Shown here: positions 17,136 through 26,075 of the stretch, piece after piece | How the letters are laid out: every line of letters begins with the position of its first letter | Position numbering within the stretch: the first letter of the stretch is position 1 | NCBI RefSeq assembly: GCF_016702655.1 | Contig: NZ_JADJDO010000019.1 | Span: 1 to 33,374 of the forward strand | DNA length: 33,374 nucleotides | Direction of reading: 5' to 3' | From: Ideonella sp. | Lineage (GTDB): Bacteria; Pseudomonadota; Gammaproteobacteria; Burkholderiales; Burkholderiaceae_C | Program-made: the position numbers and the translations under genes | Notes under the pieces: generated by a model | Database searches by the model: none | The model's input: only the letters and a program-made list of their open reading frames with translations | Told to the model about the DNA's origin: nothing

Positions 17136-18032
17136 GGTCGAGGTTTCTCGGTTGACATGGATAACGGGTCTGGATGCAACGGGTACTGCCGAGCCCGCCG
17201 CGCGATCGGCTTCGGGCGGGCGAGTGACGATGGGCTGCGCGACCGGCGGGCCCGCCCCAATGCCGCGCCGCCGCTCCAGCGCCAGCGGACAGGCGACGAC
17301 CTGTAGCCGGGCACCCTGATCGGCGATCCAGCGCGACAGTTCGGCGTCGCACTGCGCATCGATGCCGTGCAGCAGCACGAGCAGAGGCGAGGAGTTCTCG
17401 GCCAGCAGGCGGGCCAGAAACTCCTGGTAGGCCGCAGCCCGGTTGGGCGCGGCGATCGGCAACCAGCTCGGATGGCCGCGCAGGCTGGCTGCGCACAGCA
17501 CCCGCGCCGGCGGCTCGCCGACCCGGATCTGGCCCACCCAGGCGATGCGCGCCCGGCGCGCGCGGGCACGGCCGAGGTGGCGCGGCAGCTCTTGCGCCAG
17601 CCAGTGCGATGCAGACTGGTCTGCGGGTGGCGCCAGTTCGCGCAACGGCTTCAGGTCCAGCCCCCAGCCGTCGAGGTAGCGCTGCAAGGTGCTTTGAGAC
17701 AGGGCCACGCCGAAGCGCCCGGCCAGCATAGTGCGCGCTGACTGGTTCGACCAGAGTCCCTGGGCCGGCGTCTCGGTGGTGATCGCATCCAGCAGGGCCT
17801 GCTCCTGCTCGCGGGTCAGGCGCCGGCCCTGGCCGACATGGCGCCCCAGGCCCTTGATCGACACCGCCTCCCAGCCGCCAGCACGAAACGCCTTGTAGGC
17901 GCTGATCACCGTCGGCGCGCTCAGGCCCGTCGCGGCGCGGACTTCGGCCAGCGACGCCCCGGCGAGCCGCATCTCCACCGCGCGGTGTCGCTTCTCGTTC
18001 AAGATCTGGGCGGTCTCACCTGGCACGTTCAT
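17136..18032 (-). CDS. IS630-transposase-like HTH protein without DDE residues, probable regulator
   Basis: About 299 residues read before the cysD ATG. The N-terminus has an IS630/Tc1-type paired HTH. The first is near 29-52 (SLAEVRAATGLSAPTVISAY) and the second, winged, near 93-122 (LWSNQSARTMLAGRFGVALS, then TLQRYLDGWGL). Residues 160-250 follow the layout of an IS630 catalytic domain (ARIAWVGQI, LLVLLHGIDAQCDAELSRWI, ARLQVVACP). The sites of the first two catalytic acids are no longer acidic (LDESG-type to WVGQI, VDN-type to LHGID), and the usual NPxE end is missing. No inverted repeats of an IS element were seen. With cysD/cysNC downstream and cysQ divergent, a DNA-binding regulatory role is the best guess. 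The open frame runs into cysD without a stop; an indel could hide a native stop in another frame at 17132-17134, overlapping the cysD ATG. Confidence 0.68.
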
Positions 18033-18036
18033 GGTT

Positions 18037-18052
18037 CGTGAAACGGATCACG
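18037..18052. promoter_or_regulatory. Dyad CGTGA-N6-TCACG in the regulator/cysQ spacer
   Basis: Perfect 5-bp arms around AACGGA, only 4 bp upstream of the start codon of the minus-strand HTH gene. A protein bound here could block its transcription or translation. The GTGA-N6-TCAC core also resembles CRP/FNR-type sites, so the binding protein cannot be named from sequence. Confidence 0.4.
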
Positions 18053-18063
18053 TTTTTTCGACT

Positions 18064-18077
18064 AGTAAAATTTTACT
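18064..18077. promoter_or_regulatory. Perfect 14-bp palindrome AGTAAAATTTTACT between divergent genes
   Basis: A self-complementary AT-rich site in the middle of the 84-bp spacer between the HTH gene (minus) and cysQ (plus). It is very unlike the surrounding GC-rich DNA. It lies where both promoters must be, so it is a candidate shared operator or promoter element. TAAAAT within it could serve as a -10 on either strand. No convincing -35 was found. Confidence 0.5.
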
Positions 18078-18116
18078 GCATGTTAAAGTGACACCCGATC
18101 AAATGAAAGGTTTTCC

Positions 18117-18902
<786 letters not shown>

Positions 18903-18932
18903 GCCTCGCGCGACTCGACCCGAGGCTGCAGC

Positions 18933-19712
18933 GTGGACCTGATGCACGCGGTAGCCGGCTTCCTGGTCGGCGCGATGGTGGGCATGACCGGCGTCGGCGG
19001 GGGCGCCTTGATGACGCCGATCCTGGTGCTGCTGTTCGGCGTCGCACCGGCGGCGGCCGTCGGCACCGACCTGTGGTTCGCCGCGCTGACCAAGATCGTC
19101 GGCGGCTTCATGCACCACCACAAGGGCAGCGTCGACTGGCAGGTGCTGCGTCGCCTGTGCCTGGGCAGCCTGCCCGCATCGTTGGCAACCCTCGCCTGGC
19201 TGCACCTGAGCGGCCACGAGCAGATGAAGCAAGGGCTGATCCTGACGGCGCTCGGCTGCGTGCTCATCCTCACTTCGGCAGCGATGTTCTTTCGCGCCTA
19301 TTCGCAGGCCTGGGGAACGAAACGACGCACGCGCACGCCCGAGCACTTCAAGCGCGCGCAGCCGGCAATGACGGTGCTGGCCGGCGCGATCCTCGGCTTC
19401 CTGGTCACGCTGACTTCGGTCGGCGCGGGCGCGCTCGGCGTCGTGATGCTGGTCTACCTGTACCCGTTCCGGATGATCCCGGCGCGCCTGGTCGGGACCG
19501 ACATCGTGCATGCGATTCCGCTCACCATCGTCGCCGGCACCGGCCACCTGCTGATGGGCAATGTCGATCTCGGCCTGCTCGGCAACCTGCTCCTCGGTTC
19601 GGTGCCGGGCGTGATCGTCGGCTCGCTGCTCGGCGCCAAGGTGCCCGAGAAGCTGCTGCGCACGCTGATCGCGCTGGTGCTGGTCGCGGTCGGTCTCAAG
19701 CTGGTGCTGTAG
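18933..19712 (+). CDS. TauE/SafE family sulfite/sulfonate exporter-like membrane protein
   Basis: A 259-residue inner-membrane protein with about eight hydrophobic segments in two halves. Each half starts with the family's Gly-rich motif: GAMVGMTGVGGGALMTPILV and, in the second half, GFLVTLTSVGAGALGVVMLV. TauE/SafE proteins are thought to export sulfite, sulfoacetate or other organosulfur anions. The location 30 bp after cysQ suggests co-transcription and a link to sulfur metabolism, for example sulfite overflow. I use the GTG at 18933 because VDLMHAVAGFLVGAMVG matches family starts; an ATG at 18942 is the alternative. The frame is clean. Confidence 0.85.
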   Translation: MDLMHAVAGFLVGAMVGMTGVGGGALMTPILVLLFGVAPAAAVGTDLWFAALTKIVGGFMHHHKGSVDWQVLRRLCLGSLPASLATLAWLHLSGHEQMKQGLILTALGCVLILTSAAMFFRAYSQAWGTKRRTRTPEHFKRAQPAMTVLAGAILGFLVTLTSVGAGALGVVMLVYLYPFRMIPARLVGTDIVHAIPLTIVAGTGHLLMGNVDLGLLGNLLLGSVPGVIVGSLLGAKVPEKLLRTLIALVLVAVGLKLVL

Positions 19713-19718
19713 GCCGAT

Positions 19719-20561
19719 TCAGCGCAGCGTCGCCTGCGCATCCATCGTCAGCCAGCCTTCGTGGTCCTGCGCCCACAGCCTGACGCTAGCGCCCTCGCGC
19801 CGGCCATGGACGGCGAACGGATGCAGATCGAAGGTCGGCCGCAGCGCCTTGAAGCTGAACGCCGCGACCTCGGCATGCGGCTCGTTCCGATGCAGCAGGT
19901 CGAGCAGCAGCGTCGCGATCAGCGGGCCGTGCACCACGAGGCCGGGATAGCCCTCGACCTGCGTCGCGTAGACGCGGTCGTAGTGGATGCGGTGCCCGTT
20001 GAAGGTGAGCGCGCTGTAGCGAAACAGCAGCACGTCATCGGCAACGACGCCGCGCTGCCATTGCGCGCCGGTGGGCGCGGCCACCGGTGGCGGCTCCGCT
20101 GCGCCGGGCGGCCTGGCCTCGCGATACACGATGTCGTGGAACTCGATCAATGCCGGATCGGCGGCGCCGTTGCAGCGCAGTTCGTGGCGCACCTTGACGA
20201 ACACCAGGCTGCCGCTGCGGCCCGCCTTGTGCGTCACGTCGGCGATGGTGCTGGTGCGCGTGACCGCATCGCCCACCCGCAGTGGCGCGCGAAACTCGAA
20301 CGCGCTGCCGGCCCACATGCGCCGCGGCAGCGCGACCGGCGGCAGGAAGCCGCCGCGCCTCGCGTGGCCGTCCGGGCCGATCTCGCTCTGCCGGTGCAGC
20401 GGCAGGAAGTACAGCCAGTGCCACAGCGGCGGCAGCGGCGAGCCGGCTTCGACCGGCACCGGCGGCAGGTCGAGCGTGGCGCGCAGCGCCTGCACGGGGG
20501 TTGGCACGATGATGTCGTGCGCCGTCTCGCTGCGGCCGATCCAGTCAGTCAGCTCGTCCAC
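19719..20561 (-). CDS. Hot-dog fold acyl-CoA/ACP hydratase-dehydratase (FAS1-like/HTD2 type)
   Basis: A 280-residue two-domain hot-dog protein of the MaoC/HTD2 type. The N-terminal half is an FAS1-like dehydratase domain (LPPLWHWLYFLPLHRQSEIG, then RRMWAGSAFEFRAPLRVGDA). The C-terminal half carries the hydratase signature FNGHRIHYDRVYATQVEGYP followed by GLVVHGPL. Relatives include mesaconyl-C4-CoA and itaconyl-CoA hydratases and 3-hydroxyacyl-ACP dehydratases; the substrate is not clear here. I chose the GTG at 20561 (VDELTDWIGRSETAHD); upstream in-frame sequence lacks similarity. It follows the DAO-like gene by 71 bp on the same strand and is convergent with tauE across 6 bp. The frame is clean. 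Confidence 0.8.
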   Translation of the reverse strand: MDELTDWIGRSETAHDIIVPTPVQALRATLDLPPVPVEAGSPLPPLWHWLYFLPLHRQSEIGPDGHARRGGFLPPVALPRRMWAGSAFEFRAPLRVGDAVTRTSTIADVTHKAGRSGSLVFVKVRHELRCNGAADPALIEFHDIVYREARPPGAAEPPPVAAPTGAQWQRGVVADDVLLFRYSALTFNGHRIHYDRVYATQVEGYPGLVVHGPLIATLLLDLLHRNEPHAEVAAFSFKALRPTFDLHPFAVHGRREGASVRLWAQDHEGWLTMDAQATLR

Positions 20562-20632
20562 GATCCTGCCCTTTCGAGATCCGCATCCGCCGGCCCGGTG
20601 CTGGCTGCGAGCCTTGCCGCGGCACGTCGTCG

Positions 20633-21772
20633 TCAACCCTGGCCGCGCAACGCGGGGCGACCCGGCGCCAGGTCGGCAGCCACGACGCCCTGCGCAGCGA
20701 TGTCGGCCGGCAAGGGCCGATCCAGCAGCAAGGCCGCTGCCGCGCGCGCCAGGGCCGGCGCCATCTGGATGCCGTAACCGCCCTGCCCTGCGAGCCAGAA
20801 GAAGCCCTCGGCCCGTGCGTCGAATCCAACTACCGGCGATTTGTCGGCAACGAAGCTGCGCAGCCCGGCCCAGCGGTGGTTGATGCGCCGCACCGGATGG
20901 CTGGCGAGCGTCTCGAAGCGGTCGACCGCGATCGCGACGTCGAGCTCCTCGGGCGCCACGTCGCAGGGGTCCATCGGGTCCTCGTTGGCGGGCGAGAGCA
21001 GCAACTGGCCGGCATCGGGCTTGAAGTAGACGGTCTCGTCGATGTCGATCACGAGCGGCCAGCGCCGGATGTCGTGCCCCTCGGGCGCGGGTATCGTGAC
21101 TGCGGTGCGGCGCTTGGGTTGCAGGCCGACCGTCTGCACTCCGGCCCGACGCGCGACCGCATCGGCCCAGGCGCCGGTGGCGTTGACGAGCACCGGCGCG
21201 CCGAACTCGCCCACCCGCGACCGGACCACCCAGCGCCCGGCCTCGTGCGCCAGCATCGTCTCGCGCGCACCCAGCACCAACTGCGCGCCAGCCCGGCGCG
21301 CCGAGCGCAGATAGCCCTGGTGGATGGCAGCGACATCCATGTCGCAGCCCGACTCGTCGAGCGCCGCGCCGGCCAGCCACTCGGGGCGCAGGATCGGCAC
21401 GCGCTCGATCGCGGCCGCCGGCGTCAGGCGTCGCAGCGTCGGCGCGGCACCGGGCGCGCTGAGCATCGCCTCCAGCCGCGGCAGGCCCTCGACATCGGCG
21501 ACGAACATCGCCGCGCGCGGCGTCATCAGCGGCGCATCGGCAAAGCCGGCTGGCGGATGTTCGAGGAAGGCGCGGCTCGCGCGCGACAGCGCGCACACCG
21601 TGGCATTGCCGTAACTCTCGAAGAACATCGCCGCCGAGCGTCCGGTCGCGTGGCGGCCGGCCTCGTCTTCGACTTCGAGCAGCAAGACCTTGCGCTGCGG
21701 CGCCAGCTCGGCAGCCAGCGATGCGCCGGCCATGCCGGCGCCGAGGATGATGACGTCGAAGGATGAACTCAT
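20633..21772 (-). CDS. FAD-dependent oxidoreductase, DAO/glycine-oxidase-like
   Basis: A 379-residue flavoprotein of the D-amino-acid oxidase (DAO, PF01266) class. The FAD-binding Rossmann motif GAGMAGAS is at 11-18, LLEVEDEAGRHATGRSAAMF follows, and NATGAWAD marks the middle FAD contact. The C-terminal FWLAGQGGYGIQMAPALARA is the closing FAD motif of the family. Such enzymes oxidise D-amino acids, glycine, sarcosine or related amines; the substrate is not visible. The position downstream of dadA, the AGCS symporter and alr supports an amino-acid substrate. The frame is clean. The start is the ATG at 21772; longer upstream reading is not supported. A 151-bp gap separates it from alr and holds a CCGGTACCGG palindrome (21817-21826) but no clear terminator. 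Confidence 0.83.
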   Translation of the reverse strand: MSSSFDVIILGAGMAGASLAAELAPQRKVLLLEVEDEAGRHATGRSAAMFFESYGNATVCALSRASRAFLEHPPAGFADAPLMTPRAAMFVADVEGLPRLEAMLSAPGAAPTLRRLTPAAAIERVPILRPEWLAGAALDESGCDMDVAAIHQGYLRSARRAGAQLVLGARETMLAHEAGRWVVRSRVGEFGAPVLVNATGAWADAVARRAGVQTVGLQPKRRTAVTIPAPEGHDIRRWPLVIDIDETVYFKPDAGQLLLSPANEDPMDPCDVAPEELDVAIAVDRFETLASHPVRRINHRWAGLRSFVADKSPVVGFDARAEGFFWLAGQGGYGIQMAPALARAAAALLLDRPLPADIAAQGVVAADLAPGRPALRGQG

Positions 21773-21923
21773 GATGGCGACCGGCGCTTGCGCATCATGC
21801 ACCACGGTGCCCAGGTCCGGTACCGGGCGGACGACAGCAGCGGACACGAGATGCCCACCATTGGGTGCGCATTTCGCAGGCGAACCTGAAGGATGTCGGC
21901 GGAGTGGACGACTGCTCGCGAGT

Positions 21924-23038
21924 TCAGGCTGCAGCGCCAACGTAGGAACGCGCGTAGCGGCTGCCGAGTGCGGTGAGGATCTCGTAGCCGATCGTATCGG
22001 CAGCATCGGCGACCGCGTCGACACCCTGGTGTTCGCCGATCAACTCGACCAGGCTGCCGGGCGCGAGCGCGCCGTCGGGCAGCGCGCCAGCGTCGAGCGT
22101 GATGGTGTCCATCGACACGCGCCCGACGATCGGCAGCGCGGCGTCGCCGAACCACGCCAGGCCCCGGTTGCCCAGGCTGCGCAGCCAGCCGTCGGCGTAG
22201 CCGACCGACACGGTCGCGATGCGCGTCGGCCGTTCGCTGCGCCAGCCTTCGCCGTAGCCGACTGCCGTTCCGGCGCCGATCTCGCGCACCTGAATCACGC
22301 GGCCTTCGAGCCGGACCACCGGGCGCATCGGGTTGGGTGCGCCCTCGATGGGCGCAACGCCGTACAGCGCAGCGCCGGGCCGCACGAGATCGAAGTGGTA
22401 GTCGGGGCCCAGAAAGACACCCGACGAATTGGCGAGGCTGGCCGGCGCCGCCGGCAGCATCCGCCGCGCCGCGATGAAGCGCTCGCGCTGCGCGGCGTTG
22501 GCCGGATGCGCCGGCTGTTCGGCGCATGCCAGGTGGCTCATCACGCAGGCGACGCGGATGCCGGCCAGCGCCTGCGCATCGGACGCCAGGCCCTGCAGTT
22601 CGGCGGCATCCAGGCCAAGCCGGGCCATCCCGGTGTCGACCTGCACGATCGCGTCGAGCTCGCGGTCCAGGCGCTGCGCGAGGCGGCGCCAGGCGTCGAT
22701 CTGTGGCCGGCTGTTGAGCACCGGCCGCACGCGCGGGCCACGAACTCGGCTTCGCTGCCGGGCGTCGGGCCGTGCAACACCGAGACCGTCGCCGCGGCCG
22801 GCAGCAAGGGCTTCAGCACGATCGCCTCGTCGAGGTGGGCGACGAAGAACTGCCTGCAGCCGGCGGCGGCGAGCGCTGGCGCGACCTGCGCCGCACCCAG
22901 CCCGTAGGCGTCGGCCTTGACGACCGCCGCGCAGTCGGCGCTGCCGACCCGTGCCTGCAGCTGCCGCCAGTTGGCGACGATGGCTTCGAGGTCGATCGTC
23001 AGCACCGCGCCGGCGGTGTGAGACGAGGGTCCGCTCAT
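21924..23038 (-). CDS. alr: Alanine racemase (one missing base near 22730)
   Basis: PLP enzyme that interconverts L- and D-alanine. The PLP lysine is Lys41 in AAVVKADAYGLGA. The second catalytic residue is the Tyr of VSVGYADGW, and MDTITLD follows as in the family. It has 371 residues after adding one C near 22730 (FVARRVRPVLN expected). Its ATG overlaps the stop of the AGCS symporter (ATGA). With dadA and a transporter in the same operon it probably plays the catabolic DadX role, converting imported L-alanine to D-alanine for DadA. If no second alr exists in the genome it would also serve cell-wall synthesis. Confidence 0.92.
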
Positions 23039-24422
23039 CGCGCCTGGCCAGCGGCCGCAACGGCCACGCCCTGGCGCGGCAGCTCGCGGCCGAAGTAGTC
23101 CCGGGTGACCTTGGCGACGACCGGGGACAGCAGCACCAGCGACACCAGGTTGGGGAAGGCCATGAACGCGTTCAACGTGTCGGAGACGAGCCAGACGAAA
23201 TCGAGGTGCGTCACCGCGCCGACCAGCACGAACGCCGTCCACAGCAGCCGGTACGGCTTCTCCGACCGGGTGCCGATCAGGTATTCCCAGCACTTCTCGC
23301 CGTAGTACGCCCAGCCGAGGATCGTGGTGAACGCGAAGACGACGATCGCCAGCGCGAGGAAGTTCGAACCGAAGCCAGGCAGCGCCGTCTCGAACGCGCT
23401 CGAGCTCAGCACCGCGCCCTTCAGGCCGCTGTGCCAGGCGCCGGTGACGATCAGCACCAGGCCGGTCATCGTGCACACGATGATGGTGTCGATGAAGGTG
23501 CCCATCATGCCGATCAGGCCGGAGAACACCGGGTTGCTGGTGGCGCCCGCGGCCTGCGCGATGCCGGCGGTGCCCAGGCCCGCCTCGTTGGAGAAGATGC
23601 CGCGCGCGACGCCGTAGCGCATCGCCATCGTCACGCCCGCGCCGACGAAGCCGCCGGTGGCCGCGGTCGGGTTGAACGCGTGGTGGAAGATCAGGCCGAA
23701 CGCGGCCGGGATCTGATCGGCATACAGGCCGAGCACGACCAGCGCCACGACGACGTAGCCGATGCACATAAAGGGCACCAGCTTCTCGGCGACCGCGCCG
23801 ATGCGCTTGACGCCGCCGAGCAGCACGAAGCCGGTCAGCACCATCATCACGACGCCCGAGACCCAGGGCGAGACGCCGAAGCTGGCGTTCATCACGTCGG
23901 CGATGCTGTTCGACTGCACCATGTTGCCGATGCCGAAGCCGGCGATGCCGCCGAAGATCGCGAACGCCGCGCCGAGCCAGCGCCAGCGGCGGGACAGGCC
24001 GTTCTTGATCGCGTACATCGGCCCGCCGACCTGTTCGCCGTGGTCGTCGGTCTCGCGGTAGTGCACCGCGAGCAGGACCTCGGCGTACTTGGTGGCCATG
24101 CCGACGAGCGCGGTCATCCACATCCAGAACAGCGCGCCCGGCCCGCCGATCGCGATCGCCGTGGCGACGCCGGCAATGTTGCCGATGCCGACGGTGGCGG
24201 CAGCGCGGTCATCAGCGCCGCGTAGGGGCTGATGTCGCCCGCCGCACCGGCCGCCGGATGGCGGCCCTTCCAGACCATCTTCAAGCCCGTGCCGATGCGC
24301 AGGATCGGCATCAGCTTCAGGCGCAACTGCAGCAGCAGGCCGGTGCCGAGGATCAGCACCAGCATCGGCGGCCCCCAGACGAAGTCGTTGATCGCGGTGA
24401 CGATCGTGGTGATGGTTTCCAA
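23035..24422 (-). CDS. Alanine/glycine:cation symporter (AGCS family), frame break near 24200
   Basis: Sodium- or proton-coupled alanine/glycine uptake protein with about 11 transmembrane helices in the inner membrane. Family features are WGPPMLVLILGTGLLLQLRL at the N-terminus, GGPMYAIKNGL and the signature FSNEAGLGTAGIAQAAGAT. The length is about 462 residues after adding one base near 24200 (TALAATVGIGNIAG expected). Translation seems to start at a TTG (24422) behind a strong GAGGAGA site; no ATG is near. It lies 99 bp after dadA and overlaps alr by 4 bp, so uptake, racemisation and oxidation of alanine form one transcription unit. Confidence 0.92.
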
Positions 24423-24428
24423 GTCGTG

Positions 24429-24435
24429 TCTCCTC
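24429..24435 (-). promoter_or_regulatory. Strong ribosome-binding site that sets a TTG start
   Basis: GAGGAGA on the minus strand, six bases before the TTG at 24422. It supports starting the AGCS symporter at this unusual codon, unless an ATG base was misread. Confidence 0.5.
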
Positions 24436-24521
24436 GTGGGTGAAGCAAAGACGGCCCGCGCTCGTGGCGCAGGCGTGGCTGGGTGAAAAGCAGAGGCGCG
24501 CCTGCTGCAGGCGCGCGAAAC

Positions 24522-25826
24522 TCAGGCGCGCGCCGGGCGCAGGCCGCCGCCTGCAGCCTGCCGCGAGGCCGCGCGGCCGTAACGCGCGAGGCCCAGGCCT
24601 TCGAGGCTGATCTCAGGCTCGCGGCCGCTGATCAGGTCGGCCATCACGCGCCCGGTGCCGGCCGCCATCGTCCAGCCGAGCGTGCCGTGGCCGGTCGACA
24701 GGAACAGGTTGTCGATCGAGGTGCCGCCGACGATCGGCGTGCCGTCCGGCGTCATCGGCCTCAAGCCCGTCCAGAACTCGGCGCGCGAGACGTCGCCGCC
24801 GCGCGGGAACAGGTCGGTGACGACGTGTTCCAGCGTGCGCCGGCGTGCGTCGGCCAGGCTCAGGTCGAAGCCCGACAACTGCGCCGTGCCGCCGACGCGG
24901 ATGCGGTCGCCGAGCCGGGTGACGGCGACCTTGTGCGTCTCGTCCATGATCGTCGACTCCCGGGCGCGCACGAGGCGTCGGTGATCGGCACCGTGATCGA
25001 GAAGCCCTTGACCGGATAGACCGGCAGGCGCAGACCGAGCGGCGCGAGCATGCGCGTCGAATAGCTGCCGAGCGCCAGCACGTACTGGTCGGCCGTCAGC
25101 AGCCCGGCGTCGGTGTGCACGCCGGTGATGCGCTCGCCGCTCTCTCTCGAGGCGCTGGATGTCGACGCCGAAGCGAAAGGTCGCGCCCAGATCCTGTGCC
25201 ATCTTCGCGAGCCGCTGCGTGAACGTGAAGCAGTCGCCGGTCTCGTCGCCCGGCAGCCGCAGCGCACCGGCGAACTTGTGCTGCGTCGATGCGAGGCCGG
25301 GTTCGACCTTGACGATGCCGTCGCGGTCGAGCAGTTCGAAGGGCACGCCCGACTGCCGCAGGATCTCGATATCCTTGCCGAGGCCGTCGAGCTGCCGTTG
25401 CGTGCGGAACAGCGCAGCGTGCCTGCGCGCGCTGGTCGTAGCGGATGCCAGTCTCATCGCGCAACGCGCGCAGTCAGCGTGGCTGTACTCGGCCAGACGG
25501 AGCATGCGGCTCTTGTTGACGCGGTAGGCGGCTTCATTGCAGTTGGCGAGCATCTGCAGGCACCAGCGCCACATCGCCGGGTCGAGCATCGGCTTGATGA
25601 CCAGCGGCCGGTGCTGCATCAGCAGCCATTTGATCGCCTTCAGCGGCACGCCCGGCCCGGCCCACGGCGCCGAATAGCCGGGCGACACCTCGCCGGCGTT
25701 GGCATAGCTCGTCTCGAGCGCCGCACCGGGCTGCCTGTCGACCACCGTCACCTCGTGGCCGGAACGGGCGAGGTAGTACGCCACCGAAGTTCCGATCACA
25801 CCGCTGCCAAGCACCAGTACACGCAT
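24522..25826 (-). CDS. dadA: D-amino acid dehydrogenase (at least four frame breaks)
   Basis: Membrane-associated FAD dehydrogenase that oxidises D-alanine and other D-amino acids to 2-oxoacids and ammonia, passing electrons to the respiratory chain. The start MRVLVLGSGVIGTSVAYYLA carries the GxGxxG FAD motif (7-12). ETSYANAGEVSPGYSAPWAG is a DadA signature. Later parts are VYPVKGFSITVPIT, HKVAVTRLGDRIRVGGTAQL and the closing STGHGTLGWTMAAGTGRVMA. Single-base indels are seen near 25465, 25420, 25145 and 24960, but all DadA segments are present in order and the length (about 434) is normal. An AAGGACG ribosome site and a sigma-54 promoter lie upstream. It is the first gene of the dadA-AGCS-alr unit. 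Confidence 0.93.
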   Translation of the reverse strand: MRVLVLGSGVIGTSVAYYLARSGHEVTVVDRQPGAALETSYANAGEVSPGYSAPWAGPGVPLKAIKWLLMQHRPLVIKPMLDPAMWRWCLQMLANCNEAAYRVNKSRMLRLAEYSHADCARCAMRLASATTSARRHAALFRTQRQLDGLGKDIEILRQSGVPFELLDRDGIVKVEPGLASTQHKFAGALRLPGDETGDCFTFTQRLAKMAQDLGATFRFGVDIQRLERERRAHHRRAHRRRAADGRPVRAGARQLFDAHARAARSAPAGLSGQGLLDHGADHRRLVRARESTIMDETHKVAVTRLGDRIRVGGTAQLSGFDLSLADARRRTLEHVVTDLFPRGGDVSRAEFWTGLRPMTPDGTPIVGGTSIDNLFLSTGHGTLGWTMAAGTGRVMADLISGREPEISLEGLGLARYGRAASRQAAGGGLRPARA

Positions 25827-25854
25827 GTCCGTTCGTCCTTGATAGATGCGCGCC

Positions 25855-25871
25855 GTGGCACGCGATGCCAC
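25855..25871 (-). promoter_or_regulatory. Hairpin GTGGCA-N5-TGCCAC at the dadA transcript start
   Basis: Perfect six-base arms around a five-base loop, lying at the predicted start of the dadA transcript. It would form a stem at the 5' end of the mRNA, or be a dyad for a repressor. The function is unknown. Confidence 0.4.
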
Positions 25872-25876
25872 ACCTA

Positions 25877-25893
25877 ATGCACACACCGTGCCA
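25877..25893 (-). promoter_or_regulatory. Sigma-54 (RpoN) promoter of the dadA operon
   Basis: On the minus strand the sequence is TGGCACGGTGTGTGCAT. It matches the RpoN consensus TGGCACG-N4-TTGCW at all positions but one and has the required GG-N10-GC spacing. The predicted start is near 25867, leaving a leader of about 40 bases before the dadA ATG. Sigma-54 promoters need an AAA+ activator; the divergent TyrR-like gene encodes one with an intact GAFTGA loop. Confidence 0.75.
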
Positions 25894-25965
25894 GAGCAAG
25901 GAATCTCAATGAAATCAATAACTTACGAAACTGGCGCGAGGACGGACGGCGGCAGAGCGTATGCA

Positions 25966-26075
25966 AATCGATACGATTAGCCCGACACCTGACCCGAACA
26001 GTTGAAGAAACTCTTTCGATGACAGATACTTGCGAAACTCGTATCGATACTGATACAGCGTACATCGATCGATAC
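25966..26075. promoter_or_regulatory. Cluster of CGATAC-type dyads, candidate enhancer sites
   Basis: The dadA/tyrR-like spacer holds AATCG-ATA-CGATT (25966-25978), the perfect palindrome GTATCGATAC (26041-26050), TGATAC (26051-26056) and CGATCGATAC (26066-26075). CGATAC occurs three times. The sites lie about 100-210 bp upstream of the predicted sigma-54 start of dadA, the usual distance for enhancer-binding activators, and the last ones end just before the activator's own ATG, which would also allow autoregulation. They do not match the E. coli TyrR box (TGTAAA-N6-TTTACA). Confidence 0.5.

Noticed and set aside
17136..18032. An intact IS630 insertion sequence
   Set aside because: The catalytic acids are replaced, and I saw no terminal inverted repeats or TA target duplication flanking the gene.
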